Numbered from the stretch's first letter, positions 47,772-57,851 are shown. The stretch is 64,000 nucleotides of DNA from Urophycis tenuis (GCA_036785325.1 JAXIVH010000050.1:62001-126000); one strand, 5' to 3'. Numbers and translations are program-made. Notes: generated by a model from the sequence alone, not told the origin.

Positions 47772-47826
47772 AGGGACTTGGCGGAGAGTTTGCCTGACGA
47801 AGGCGAACGACCCCCCCCAAGTCCCT
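47772..47826. other. Nested hairpin
   Basis: AGGGACTTGG (47,772-47,781) pairs perfectly with CCAAGTCCCT (47,817-47,826). Inside, TTGCCT and AGGCGAA-like arms form a second stem. It lies in single-copy sequence between the promoter-like stretch and the LTR. It could be a structured RNA, a small foldback element, or chance. Confidence 0.4.
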
Positions 47827-47938
47827 ATTGCGCAACCCTGGGATCGACCAAAAAGGATCGGGGAGGATCAAAAGGGATGGCTCCATCTGGTGGCCACCGG
47901 TGGGAGGTTTTATTTCCAGAAATTTCCAAAAATGTCAT

Positions 47939-48671
47939 TGTGATGGACCGACTTGATCACCCCACGTATTGGGATGTGGACTCTCTGGCCTGGACCGTGT
48001 GGACAAACACGAGGGGTGGCAATGCCGTTGAAAAGTAGTGGGGCTTTATTGTCTTCACCACAACTTGCAAAATAACAAAACAAACATAAATCCAAAATCC
48101 TAAATAATACTAAATGGCAAAACTAGCCATTTTAGCCGCTTAGCTCAGCATGAAGTAGCATAGCATAGGTTAGCTTAGCCTAGCATAGCCTAGCATACCG
48201 GGTACTGGCCTCACATCAAGCCAGCACCTACCCTCAGTTAACCCCCACACAGAATGAGGCACCCCTTAAATAAGAAATCAGTCCTAATTGGACCAATCAA
48301 GGCCAGTTAGGCCATACACCAATCACGGCCAGTTGGGCCATACCAATAAGGGGTGAACACCCCATTGCAAGGCTACAAACAAAATATACCTAAATGGAAA
48401 GTAAACCTTGTAAGAAAACACAGTATTTACATTTCACCAAACAACATATTACCCAATATATATACACACTTTACACCTCATCTAAATATATACAAAAACA
48501 GCTGTTTACACCCAATGCCCCCCTGGGCTATCCCATGTGTCCTCTGTCCTGAATGAACAAAATATTGCCCCCTACTGCAGCTGGAGTACAATACAATAAC
48601 ATTCAGTAAAAACAATCAGTCCATGTGTTTGTGAGACAACCAGTGAGAAGGGAGGTGTTCACTTTCTCACA
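47939..48671 (-). mobile_element. Ty3/gypsy LTR (solo 3' LTR of a truncated element)
   Basis: Ends form the inverted repeat TGTGA..TCACA, and a polypurine tract abuts the 48,671 end, which sets the orientation as minus. Within it, on minus, there is a TATA-like TTATTTAAGG at about 48,265-48,275. AATAAA lies at 48,045-48,050, giving an R region of roughly 215 bases. Three CCAAT-bearing direct repeats are spaced about 25 bases apart (48,293, 48,319, 48,343). A TAGC-rich microsatellite lies at about 48,150-48,200. No 5' LTR is seen in the window. The flanking pentamer at 47,934-47,938 is GTCAT, but no partner can be found because the other end is missing. Confidence 0.7.
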
Positions 48672-48947
48672 TTTCCCTCCTCCTCTGGAGAAGGGAACCC
48701 AACAGGGTGTCGAGACAAAAAGTCCGCCACCGTATTCTGCTTGCCCGCTCGGTACTGCACTGTGAACCGGTATGGCTGCAGTGCCAAGAACCAGCGGGTG
48801 ATGCGGGCGTTTGAGTCCTTTATGCGCTCTAGCCACTGCAAGGCGCGGTGGTCAGTCTCTAGGGTGAAGTCTCTACCCAGCAGGTAGTATTTTAGGGTGT
48901 CGAGTGCCCACTTGACAGCTAGGCACTCCAACTCAACTGCCGCATAC
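48659..48947 (-). pseudogene. Gypsy pol fragment: C-terminal RNase H
   Basis: Minus-strand frame with the hallmarks of Ty3/gypsy RNase H: an ELECLAVKWAL helix with the catalytic Glu, TLETDHRALQWL with a catalytic Asp, and NTVADFLSRHP with the last catalytic Asp. RNase H copies phosphodiester cleavage of RNA in RNA/DNA hybrids. The frame ends just after SRHP, and its stop codon (48,659-48,661) lies 12 bases inside the LTR. No integrase therefore follows RNase H. The beginning of the domain is displaced to 50,730 by an inserted transposon. It is not functional in its present state. Confidence 0.85.
48672..48686 (-). promoter_or_regulatory. Polypurine tract (plus-strand primer site) of the gypsy element
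   Basis: On minus, an uninterrupted AGAGGAGGAGGGAAA run directly precedes the TGTGA LTR start, as required for plus-strand priming in LTR retrotransposons. It is also read as coding (PEEEG) in the pol frame, an overlap of PPT and gene end. Confidence 0.75.
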
Positions 48948-48950
48948 CTG
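48948..48950. other. Target site duplication CTG (left)
   Basis: Identical to 50,727-50,729. In the flanking retroelement the codon phase is continuous when one copy is discounted, so the insertion was clean. Confidence 0.85.
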
Positions 48951-49221
48951 GGGCCTCATGTACTAACAATTGCGTGGATTTTCGACTGAAACATGGCGTA
49001 CGCACAAAGCCAGAAACCGCCGCACGCACAAAAAAATTCAGATGTATCAATCTGAGCGTACGCATGAACCCAAGCACATTTCCTTTGTACATACCAAATC
49101 AACGTGGAATTGAGCGCACGTGCACGAGTATCCGACTTGTCCCTGTCCACGCCCCTATTCAATTATGTTAATCATATTTAGATGAGCCCTGCATCAGGGA
49201 TTCCCCTCTGTACGATCATAG

Positions 49222-49489
49222 AAAGAGAAGCACATCTATAAAGCGAGCACATCTAAAAAGCGAAAATTTACCGAGTGCGAACTGGAGACTCTCCTGACTG
49301 AGGTGGAGGCTCGGAGGGTGGTTTTATTTGGCAGTTTGTCCTCCGGGATTAACAGCAAGCGGAAGAGGAGTGAGTGGGACAGCGTGTGTGAGGCGGTCAA
49401 CGCTGTGGGTTCAGAGAGCCGCACACACGCTGAACTTAAAAAGAAGTTGTCAGATATAAAAATGGAAGTGAAAAGGAGGACTGCTGCCC
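49222..49489 (+). pseudogene. Harbinger Myb/SANT-like DNA-binding protein, N-terminal fragment
   Basis: The frame reads KRKFTECELETLLTEVEAR, then SGINSKRKRSEWDSVCEAVN and HAELKKKLSDIKMEVKRR. This is the three-helix pattern of Myb/SANT-like domains (NAIF1-type) found in the second Harbinger protein, which helps the transposase bind DNA and enter the nucleus. No ATG is visible: the codon where a start would be expected is AAA, next to an imperfect 17-base tandem duplication (49,230-49,262). The frame then crosses at about 49,490 into antisense nuclease sequence and stops at 49,578. It is truncated and dead. Confidence 0.75.
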
Positions 49490-50270
49490 ACCGTCCCTTC
49501 AGGAGACCTATTGCCCTCTCAACGACTGACCGAGTGCGGGTATGGAGGTCATTGTACCTCCGCTCTCGGTCAGTCTGAGGGTTGGTCAGAGGGGTCACGT
49601 CCTCAGTGGGTAGCCACGGTCGCCTGGGGTTAATTGAAAACAGGCAGTATAAGTAAACTGGATTTGTTGTTCCCATTTCTTAGTTTTATACACCACTTAC
49701 ATGGATCACACACTATTGTTATAAATTAATGCCGAAGGGCGCCGGGGCAAAGGTGAGGCTGATAATGACATTTCACACTTTTCGCACGGGTTTATTAACA
49801 AAAAACTTTGCACACAGAGACAGGGGCTTGTACGAAAGATCCGAAGCTGTTGCTTAACCAGCGAATCAATCACACAAACAAGTAATGATGCTGTGAAGAC
49901 AGGATAGTATTTGGGGACGTACACTCAATGCGCATCACGGGGATTAATATTAGGACAATTAAAAGAATACAATTACTCACCAAGAAGCCACCCATCGCGC
50001 ACAATGCCAGCCTGCAGTCTGTTCCCAACTATGCTGTTACTCAGAATATATGAGTCGTGCGTTGAACCAGGCCACCTCGCCACAATGTTGGTTAATAACA
50101 TTTGCGCATCACATATAATTTGTAGCCGACATTTATTGAATGGAAATGTTTCCTGTTCACATATACAAATTCGTCATGTGATGGCGCTTTTATGGCAATG
50201 TGAGTGCAGTCGACAGCTCCGATTATATTAGGAAAACCGGCTCTCGCTGCAAATTGCGCCATTCGCAATG
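49490..50270 (-). pseudogene. Harbinger (HARBI1-like) DDE nuclease, broken
   Basis: Minus-strand pieces of the DDE_Tnp_4 nuclease that cuts and joins transposon ends. The first Asp is in [13 protein letters not shown] (codon 50,209-50,211), the second in RWPGSTHDSYIL (codon 50,054-50,056), and the Glu in RTRSVVERAIGLL (codon 49,518-49,520). The D-D distance of about 52 codons suits the family. An intron is likely at 49,624-49,980: donor GTGAGT after GWLLG, acceptor TTAACCCCAG before GDRGYP. There is a frameshift between the two Asp codons and a second break just after GDRGYP. The N-terminal half is missing and the C-terminus is cut at about 49,490. Confidence 0.8.
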
Positions 50271-50713
50271 TCCTCTAATTGTTGATGGAATTTTTGGGTG
50301 TGCTTTTATACCCAGTCATGTTATTGCAGACTTGTCGGTGTTGATTGTTCATCGGTGTTAATTGTTCACGTGTCTCGAATGTGCACTTCACTCAATCAAC
50401 TACTATTTTACACATTCCTTTATTATGACAGTTTCCCAGCATTTAAATATTTTTATTTCTTATCTCTTATGTCCATCTACTGCGTAGCGGTTGTCTGCCA
50501 TGTAATAAGAATTTAATTGCTCTGACAAATTAAACATGATGCTTTGATCACCTCTAAGTGTCGCCAAAGGGTCAACTGCTGTAGAAATGTGCGTACGCCG
50601 GCTCAAGAGTTGACGTGAGGCACGCAAATTTATACGGCCATTTCAGTCTTGATACATCTGCACTTTGCCGTGAGAATGAACGTACACCATTTTTTTGTGC
50701 GTACGCAACGTTC
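50271..50713. other. Harbinger right interior, no recognisable gene
   Basis: AT-rich sequence with several short frames but no domain that I recognise. Subterminal GTACGC and TGATACATCTG motifs near 50,590-50,660 mirror those at the left end. Confidence 0.5.
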
Positions 50714-50726
50714 GTACATGAGGCCC

Positions 50727-50729
50727 CTG
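50727..50729. other. Target site duplication CTG (right)
   Basis: Matches 48,948-48,950 across the Harbinger element. Confidence 0.85.
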
Positions 50730-50883
50730 GTCTCTCTGGGGAACAACTTGCGACTTATGTAAGCCACAGGCTTCATGTCGTCCCCCTCTCCTTGGAGCAG
50801 TACTGCCCCAAGACCAACACCAGATGCGTCAGTCTGGACGGTGAAGGGCTGTTCAAAGTCAGGGCTCTGGAGAACAGGATCCA
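50730..50883 (-). pseudogene. Gypsy pol fragment: start of RNase H
   Basis: Minus-strand frame with PVLQSPDFEQPF, then FTVQTDASGVGLGAVLLQ, the first catalytic Asp (TDAS, codon 50,828-50,830), and AYISRKLFPRET. It is the upstream half of the RNase H at 48,659-48,947; the Harbinger element splits the domain between the ISRKL strand and the catalytic Glu helix. Homology stops near 50,883, so reverse transcriptase and everything upstream have been lost. Confidence 0.85.
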
Positions 50884-51124
50884 GATTATCTGAACACGAA
50901 CAAGGGAAACTGATTGTGTTGAACTGATTAAGGTTAAAAACATTGTGCATTTCAACAGCAATATAAAAAACAAACAAAATGACTTCAAGTAAAACTGTAA
51001 AGTGCATTATTTTTAACTATATAAATAGCCGCTTGCTGAAGCACTTTAAAACACACACAAAGAAAAAGACAAACACACACACACACACACACACATATTT
51101 ACAGTTATTTACAAAGTCCGGTAT
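50884..51124. other. AT-rich flank with (AC)n, possible 3' UTR of the minus-strand gene
   Basis: No coding signal. It contains a CA microsatellite at 51,073-51,095 and lies directly 3' of the terminal exon on the minus strand. The right break of the gypsy fragment falls at its 50,884 edge. Confidence 0.4.
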
Positions 51125-51652
51125 TTACAAAGTCCTCCTTTCCAACTCTGCATCCACGACACTCTTAAAGTGTTCAAAGTTGTCATAGACAACATTGTCG
51201 AAGCCAGGGGTAGTGGACTTCCTCGTGGATGGGCAGAAGGAAAATATCTTCTGTGGGCTTCCAGCCACTTTGTCCTTGGAAGGGGTGTACCTCTTTCGCC
51301 GTCCACCACAGTTTGGCAGGTGGCAAGCCCCACAAGGCCGCGAGGACTTGTTGGGCATGAACGCCTTCACTGTTGGTGCAGGAGGGACAAAGCTCTGGCT
51401 GCAGGATGGGCCACGAAACAGGACGGAGGGGGCCTGTGGCTGTGCGGGCAGTACCAGCAGCAGTATGGGTGCTGCCGACGTGGGGGGCCGGCCACAGGCT
51501 GACGCAGCAGGAGGCCTCCTTGCCTCGGCCTGCTGGTTGACGCGCTGGATCTGCCGCGGGTCCAAGCAAGACGTCCGCCGGCCGTGACCACCGGCGACAC
51601 GGAGCGATGCCATGCGGTGGTTCCACTGCACGGCAAAGGACACCAAGTATAC
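51125..51652 (-). pseudogene. 3'-terminal exon of the source gene (only copy in the window)
   Basis: Minus frame opening at a TGTGTTTCAG acceptor (51,653) with VYLVSFAVQWNHRMASLR, in phase with the upstream exon ending FQ. It then has QIQRVNQQAE, a proline-rich stretch (RRPPAASACG, APILLLVLPAQPQAP), a CGACHLPNCGG cysteine cluster with KRYTPSKDK, a serine/threonine-rich segment and a final ELERR before the stop at 51,125. The RGSN-LEG-H ... FQ ... WN pattern across the two exons resembles the C-terminal part of multicopy fish transposase-like proteins; I cannot name the family with confidence. The QQAE to RRPPAAS step looks like a fusion that removed an intron and the start of the proline-rich exon, because the satellite blocks contain that missing start. 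Confidence 0.6.
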
Positions 51653-51804
51653 CTGAAACACACATTTCCATTTGACTGTCATTGTGTACAATGCTTACAG
51701 GTGACGGCTGAAGCTTTTCTTTTTAAATTATACCGTATGAACATGGGTCTGCAATAAAGCTTTATATATATTTATGCGTGTGTGTGTGTGTTTTAATCAC
51801 TTAC
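51653..51804 (-). other. Intron between the last two exons, with a short TG tract
   Basis: Bounded on minus by GTAAGTGATT (donor) and TTTCAG (acceptor). Only about 16 bases of TG (51,776-51,791) lie where the satellite blocks have 90 to 130 bases of TA/TG, so this is probably the unexpanded state. Confidence 0.6.
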
Positions 51805-52308
51805 TTGGAACGGCATGATCCCACATCGCTGTGAAGGGACGGCGTTAACCAAGTGGGCGTGCAACCCTTCGAGAGAGTTGCTGCCTCGCCGGCACTTGTA
51901 CTTGTTCAGCCGGATGCCGTTCTTCACAACCACCTTCACAGAGACATACAGCTGTATGCCAGGGGGGTCCTGTAACACACAACCTATTGCAAGGTCCTCA
52001 TTTATGCTGGTGTCATTTTGAAATGTTACCATATACAAGTTTGAATGGTTTTGACACACGATGACTGCAGAGACAGCTGCAGGATGGCCCACGAAGCAGG
52101 ACGGAGGGGGCCTGTGGCTGTGCGGGGAGGACCAGCGGTATGGGTGCTGCCGACACAGGGGGCGGGCGGGCCACAGGCTGACGCAGCAGGAGGCCTCGGC
52201 TGGAGGCGGGTGGGCGCAGGAGGCTTCGGCCGGGTGGAGGACGACAACGCAGTGGGCTGAACGGGCCGATTGGTGGGAGTCACAGGCTCTGGCTCATCAA
52301 CAAATAAT
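51805..52308 (-). pseudogene. Block-type exon relics attached to the true gene end (copy 9)
   Basis: RGSN-LEG exon 51,805-52,064, spliced in phase to the terminal exon at 51,652. The preceding proline-rich relic is 52,065-52,308. The latter belongs downstream of the RGSN exon in the presumed gene order, so this copy already carries the permuted tandem-duplication joint at about 52,065 (CCTGCAGCTGTCTCTGCAG on minus). KNG and LQDPPG type. The tail to 52,491 has CTGACAATAAAG and the CTTTCCACAG edge. The acceptor neighbour is ATTATT rather than GTTATT. Confidence 0.65.
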
Positions 52309-52491
52309 CTGGAAATATAAAATACACACGTGATCAGTATTGATATTGATATCTTTTATAAGAACACTGTTCATACTGTTTACACTTTTTATACAACTGT
52401 TTATACAATGTCCATACTGTTTATTTATTAATGTTTATCACTGACAATAAAGTTGACTTGGTAGGACTTGTGTGCTATTTTCTTTCCACAG

Positions 52492-53547
52492 CCAACAGAA
52501 CACACATGAATCAGCTTATTATTTCGACGACCCGTGGGCAAATATAGTCATGCCATACGCCGTTGGAAAGCTTAGATTTCCCCGCTTAAAATGAGCTCAT
52601 CCCTGACCAATTTGGTTGCTCACAGACAAAACTGCGTCAGGTTGACTGAAGTCTACCCAGCAGCTAAAAACATACCTTCAACGTTTCAATTAACATCAAT
52701 CTTTCCTTATAGAACACAAATTAATTAGCTTAGTATTTCAACGACCCATGAGTCAATATAGTCTTGCCATACGCCGTTGGAAAGCTTAGATTTCCCTGCT
52801 TAAAATGAGCCCATCCGCGAGCAGTCTGGTTGCTCACAGACTAAACTGCGTCAGGTTGAATGAAGTCTACCCAGCAGCTAAAAACATACCTTCAACGTTT
52901 CAATTAAGATCAATCTCTCAATAAAGAACAGAAATTAATTAGCTGAGTATTTCAACGACCCATGAGTCAATATAGTCTTGCCATACGCCGTTGGAAAGCT
53001 TAGATTTCCCCGCTTAATATGAGCCCATCCGCGAGCAGTCTGGTTGATCACAGACTAAACTGCGTCAGGTTGCCTGAAGTCTACCCAGCAGCTAAAAACA
53101 TACCTTCAACGTTTCAATTAACATCAATCTTTCCTTACAGAACACAAATTAATTAGCTTAGTATTTCAACGACCCATGAGTCAATATAGTCTTGCAATAC
53201 GCCGTTAGAAAGCTTAGATTCCCCCGCTTACAATGAGCCCATCCCCGACCAATTTGGTTGCTCACAGACAAAACTGCGTCAGGTTGACTGAAGTCTACCC
53301 AGCAGCTAAAAACATACCATCAACGTTTCAATTAACATCAATCTTTCCTAACTGAACACAAATTAATTAGCTTAGTATTTCAACGACCCATGAATCAATA
53401 TAGTCTTGCAATACGCCGTTAGAAAGCTTAGATTCCCCCGCTTAAAATGAGCCCATCCGCGAGCAATTTGGTTGCTCACAGACAAAACTGCGTCAGGTTG
53501 ACTGAAGTCTACCCAGCAGCTAAAAACATACCTTCAACGTTTCAATT
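52492..53547 (+). repeat. 214-bp satellite array 8 (5 monomers)
   Basis: Landmarks from 52,565 to 53,421 are 4 x 214 bases apart. The monomers here are more diverged than elsewhere (GCTTAATATG, CGTTAGAAAGC, GATTCCCCCG, CTAACTGAAC), as expected next to the array boundary. Confidence 0.95.
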
Positions 53548-53731
53548 CACACGTTTTTTTTGTAATACGTGTAGCTATGATAAAGGACACATGTTTTGGC
53601 CTGTTTTATTATTCATAGTTGGCTTAACAGTAATAGAATATTATTATATGCTACAAGTGACCAGACGTCCGAGATCAAAACTGGGAGCATAATGCCCGAG
53701 AAGGGGGAAAAAAAGGGTCAGCTATGTTTAA

Positions 53732-53787
53732 GTATATATATATATATGTGTGTGTATATATGCGTGTGTGTGTGTGTATATATGCGC

Positions 53788-53823
<36 letters not shown>
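53732..53823. repeat. TA/TG compound microsatellite, block 10
   Basis: About 92 bases, the shortest of the composite blocks. Confidence 0.97.
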
Positions 53824-53826
<3 letters not shown>

Positions 53827-53836
53827 AATTACTTAC

Positions 53837-54340
53837 TTGGAACGGCATGATCCCACATCGCTGTGAAGGGACGGCGTTAACCAGGTGGGCGTGCAACCCC
53901 TCGAGAGAGTTGCTGCCTCGCCGGCACTTGTACTTGTTCAGCCGGATGCAGTTCTTCACAACCACCTTCACAGAGACATACAGCTGTATGCCAGGGGGGT
54001 CCTGTAACACACAACCTATTGCAAGGTCCTCATTTATGCTGGTGTCATTTTGAAATGTTACCATATACAAGTTTGAATGGTTTTGACACACGATGACTGC
54101 AGAGACAGCTGCAGGATGGCCCACGAAGCAGGACGGAGGGGGCCTGTGGCTGTGCGGGGAGGACCAGCGGTATGGGTGCTGTCGACACAGGGGGCGGGCG
54201 GGCCACAGGCTGACGCAGCAGGAGGCCTCGGCTGGAGGCGGGTGGGCGCAGGAGGCTTCGGCCGGGTGGAGGACGACAACGAAGTGGGCTGAACGGGCCG
54301 GTTGGTGGGAGTCACAGGCTCTGGCTCATCAACAAATAAC
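53837..54340 (-). pseudogene. Composite block 10: exon relics
   Basis: The whole block spans 53,548-54,524. RGSN-LEG relic 53,837-54,096, whose donor reads GTAAGTAATT instead of GTAAGTGATT. Proline-rich relic 54,097-54,340, with private CTGTCGACAC and AACGAAGTGG changes. LQDPPG, KNC type. Confidence 0.7.
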
Positions 54341-54524
54341 CTGGAAATATAAAATACACACGTGATCAGTATTGATATTGATATCTTTTATAAGAACACT
54401 GTTCATACTGTTTACACTTTTTATACAACTGTTTATACAATGTCCATACTGTTTATTTATTAATGTTTATCACTGAAAAATAAAGGTGACTTGGTATGAC
54501 TTGTGTGCTATTTTCTTTCCACAG

Positions 54525-55366
54525 CCAACAGAACACACATGAATCAGCTTATTATTTCGACGACCCGTGGGCAAATATAATCATGCCATACGCCGTTGGA
54601 AAGCTTAGATTTCCCCGCTTAAAATGAGCCCATCTTTGACCAATTTGGTTGCTCACAGACAAAACTGCGTCAGGTTGACTGAAGTCTACCCAGCAGCTAA
54701 AAACATACCTTCAACGTTTCAATTAAGATCAATCTTTCAATAAAGAACAGAAATTAATTAGCTTAGTATTTCAACAACCCATGAGTCAATATAGTCTTGC
54801 CATACGCCGTTGGAAAGCTTAGATTTCCCCGCTTAAAATGAGCCCATCCGCGAGCAGTCTGGTTGATCACAGACTAAACTGCGTCAGGTTGCCTGAAGTC
54901 TACCCAGCAGCTAAAAACATACCTTCAACGTTTCAATTAACATCAATCTTTCCTTAGAGAACACAAATTAATTAGCTTAGTATTTCAACGACCCATGAGT
55001 CAATATAGTCTTTCCATACGCCGTTGGAAAGCTTAGATTTCCCCGCTTAAAATGAGCCCATCCGCGAGCAGTCTGGTTGATCACAGACTAAACTGCGTCA
55101 GGTTGAATGAAGTCTACCCAGCAGCTTAAAACATACCTTTAACGTTTCAATTGACATCAATCTTTCCTTACAGAACACAAATTAATTAGCTTAGTATTTC
55201 AACGGGCCATTGGTGAATATAGTCTTGCCATACGCCGTTGAAAAGCTTAGATTTCCCCGCTTATAATGAGCCCATCCCCAAGCAATTTGGTTGCTCAGAG
55301 ACAAAACTGTGTCAGGTTGACTGAAGTCTACCCAGCAGCTAAAAACATACCTTCAACGTTTCAATT
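54525..55366 (+). repeat. 214-bp satellite array 9 (4 monomers)
   Basis: Landmarks from 54,598 to 55,240 are 3 x 214 bases apart. It includes a TTTCCTTAGAGAAC variant that destroys the acceptor-like CAG in one monomer near 54,955. Confidence 0.95.
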
Positions 55367-55550
55367 CACGCGTTTTTTTAGTAATACGTGTAGCTATGAT
55401 AAAGGACACATGTTTTGGCCTGTTTTATTATTCATAGTTGGCTTAACAGTAATAGAATATTATTATATGCTATAAGTGACCAGACGTCCGAGATCAAAAC
55501 TGGGAGCATAATCCCCGAGAAGGGGGAAAAAAAGGGTCAGCTATGTTTAA

Positions 55551-55614
55551 GTATATATATATATGTGTGTGTATATATGCGAGTGTGTGTATGTGTGTGT
55601 ATATATGCGCACGC

Positions 55615-55667
<53 letters not shown>
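55551..55667. repeat. TA/TG/CG compound microsatellite, block 11
   Basis: About 117 bases with GCGCACGCGCG and one TATG interruption. Confidence 0.97.
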
Positions 55668-55669
<2 letters not shown>

Positions 55670-55679
55670 AATCACTTAC

Positions 55680-56183
55680 TTGGAACGGCATGATCCCATA
55701 TCGCTGTGAAGGGATGGCGTTAACCAGGTGGGCGTGCAACCCCTCGAGAGAGTTGCTGCCTCGCCGGCACTTGTACTTGTTCAGCCGGATGCAGTTCTTC
55801 ACAACCACCTTCACAGAGACATACAGCTGTATGCCAGGGGGGTCCTGTAACACACAACCTATTGCAAGGTCCTCATTTATGCTGGTGTCATTTTGAAATG
55901 TTACCATATACAAGTTTGAATGGTTTTGACACACGATGACTGCAGAGACAGCTGCAGGATGGCCCACGAAGCAGGACGGAGGGGGCCTGTGGCTGTGCGG
56001 GGAGGACCAGCGGTATGGGTGCTGCCGACACAGGGGGCGGGCGGGCCAAAGGCTGATGCAGCAGGAGGCCTCGGCTGGAGGCGGGTGGGCGCAGGAGGCT
56101 TCGGCCGGGTGGAGGACGACAACGCAGTGGGCTGAACGGGCCGGTTGGTGGGAGTCACAGGCTCTGGCTCATCAACAAATAAC
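55680..56183 (-). pseudogene. Composite block 11: exon relics
   Basis: The whole block spans 55,367-56,367. RGSN-LEG relic 55,680-55,939; proline-rich relic 55,940-56,183, with a private GCCAAAGGCTG. LQDPPG and CCATATCGC type like blocks 4 and 6. The leader T-run is interrupted (GTTTTTTTAG). Confidence 0.7.
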
Positions 56184-56367
56184 CTGGAAATATAAAATAC
56201 ACACGTGATCAGTATTGATATTGATATCTTTTATAAGAACAATGTTCATACCGTTTACACTTTTTATACAACTGTTTATACAATGTCCATACTGTTTATT
56301 TATTAATGTTTATCACTGAAAAATAAAGGTGACTTGGTATGACTTGTGTGCTATTTTCTTTCCACAG

Positions 56368-57851
56368 CCAACAGAACACACATGAATCAGCTTATTATTT
56401 CGACGACCCATGGGCAAATATAGTCATGCCATACGTCGTTGGGAAGCTTAGATTTCCCCGTTTAAAATGAGCCCATCTCCGAGCAATTTGGTTGCTCACA
56501 GACAAATCTGCGTCAGGTTGACTGAAGTCTACACAGCAGCTAAAGACATACCTTCAACGTTTCAATTAACATCAATCTTTCCTTACAGAACACAAATTAA
56601 TTAGCTTAGTATTTCAACGACCCTTTAGTGAATATAGTCTTGCCATACGCCGTTGGAAAGCTTAGATTTCCCCGCTTAAAATGAGCCCATCCGCGAGCAG
56701 TCTGGTTGATCACAGACTAAACTGCGTCAGGTTGACTGAAGTCTACCCAGCAGCTAAAAACATACCTTCAACGTTTCAATTAACATCAATCTTTCCTTAC
56801 AGAACACAAATTAATTAGCTTAGTATTTCAACGACCCATGAGTCAATATAGTCTTGCCATACGCCGTTGGAAAGCTTAGATTTCCCCGCTTAAAATGAGC
56901 CCATCCGCGAGCAGTCTGGTTGATCACAGACTAAACTGCGTCAGGTTGACTGAAGTCTACCCAGCAGCTAAAAACATACCTTTAACGTTTCAATTAACAT
57001 CAATCTTTCCTTACAGAACACAAATTAATTAGCTTAGTATTTCAAAGGCCCTTTGGTGAATATAGTCTTGCCATACGCCGTTGAAAAGCTTAGATTTCCC
57101 CACTTAAAATGAGCCCATCCGCCAGCAGTCTGGTTGATCACAGACTAAACTGCGTCAGGTTGAATGAAGTCTACCCAGCAGCTAAAAACATACCTTCAAC
57201 GTTTCAATTAACATCAATCTTTCCTTACAGAACACAAATTAATTAGCTTAGTATTTCAACGACCCTTTGGTAAATATAGTCTTGCCATACGCCGTTGGAA
57301 AGCTTAGATTTCCCCGCTTAAAATGAGCCCATCCCCAAGCAATTTAGTTGCTCAGAGACAAAACTGCGTCAGGTTGACTGAAGCCTACCCAGCAGCTAAA
57401 AACATACCTTTAACGTTTCAATTAACATCAATCTTTCCTTACAGAACACAAATTAATTAGCTTAGTATTTCAACGGCCCTTTGGTGAATATAGTCTAGCC
57501 ATACGCCGTTGGAAAGCTTAGATTTCCCTGCTTAAAATGAGCCCATCCGCGAGCAGTCTGGTTGCTCACAGACAAAACTGCGTCAGGTTGACTGAAGTCT
57601 ACCCAGCAGCTAAAAACATACCTTCAACGTTTCAATTAAGATCAATCTTTCCATAAAGAACAGAAATTAATTAGCTTAGTATTTCAACGACCCATGACTC
57701 AATATAGTCTTGCCATACGCCGTTGGGAACCTTAGATTTCCCCGCTTAAAATGAGCCCATCCGCGAGCAATTTAGTTGCTCACAGACTAAACTGCGTCAG
57801 GTTGAATGAAGTCTACCTAGCAGCTAAAAACATACCTTAAACTTTTCAATT
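56368..57851 (+). repeat. 214-bp satellite array 10 (7 monomers)
   Basis: Landmarks from 56,441 to 57,725 are 6 x 214 bases apart. The first part matches array 6 and the last part array 4, so it looks like a recombinant of the two. Confidence 0.95.

Larger units (their letters stand above)
48951..50726. mobile_element. PIF/Harbinger DNA transposon, 1,776 bp, internally deleted
   Basis: Terminal inverted repeats GGGCCTCATGTAC (48,951-48,963 and 50,714-50,726) match perfectly over 13 bases. Weaker subterminal matches such as GCGTACGCAC and CAGATGTATCAA follow. The element is flanked by the trinucleotide CTG on both sides (48,948-48,950 and 50,727-50,729); Harbinger elements make 3-bp duplications of TWA or CWG type. 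Inside are remnants of both expected genes: a Myb/SANT-like DNA-binding protein on + and the HARBI1-like nuclease on minus. Both are broken, so the copy is non-autonomous. Confidence 0.9.
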
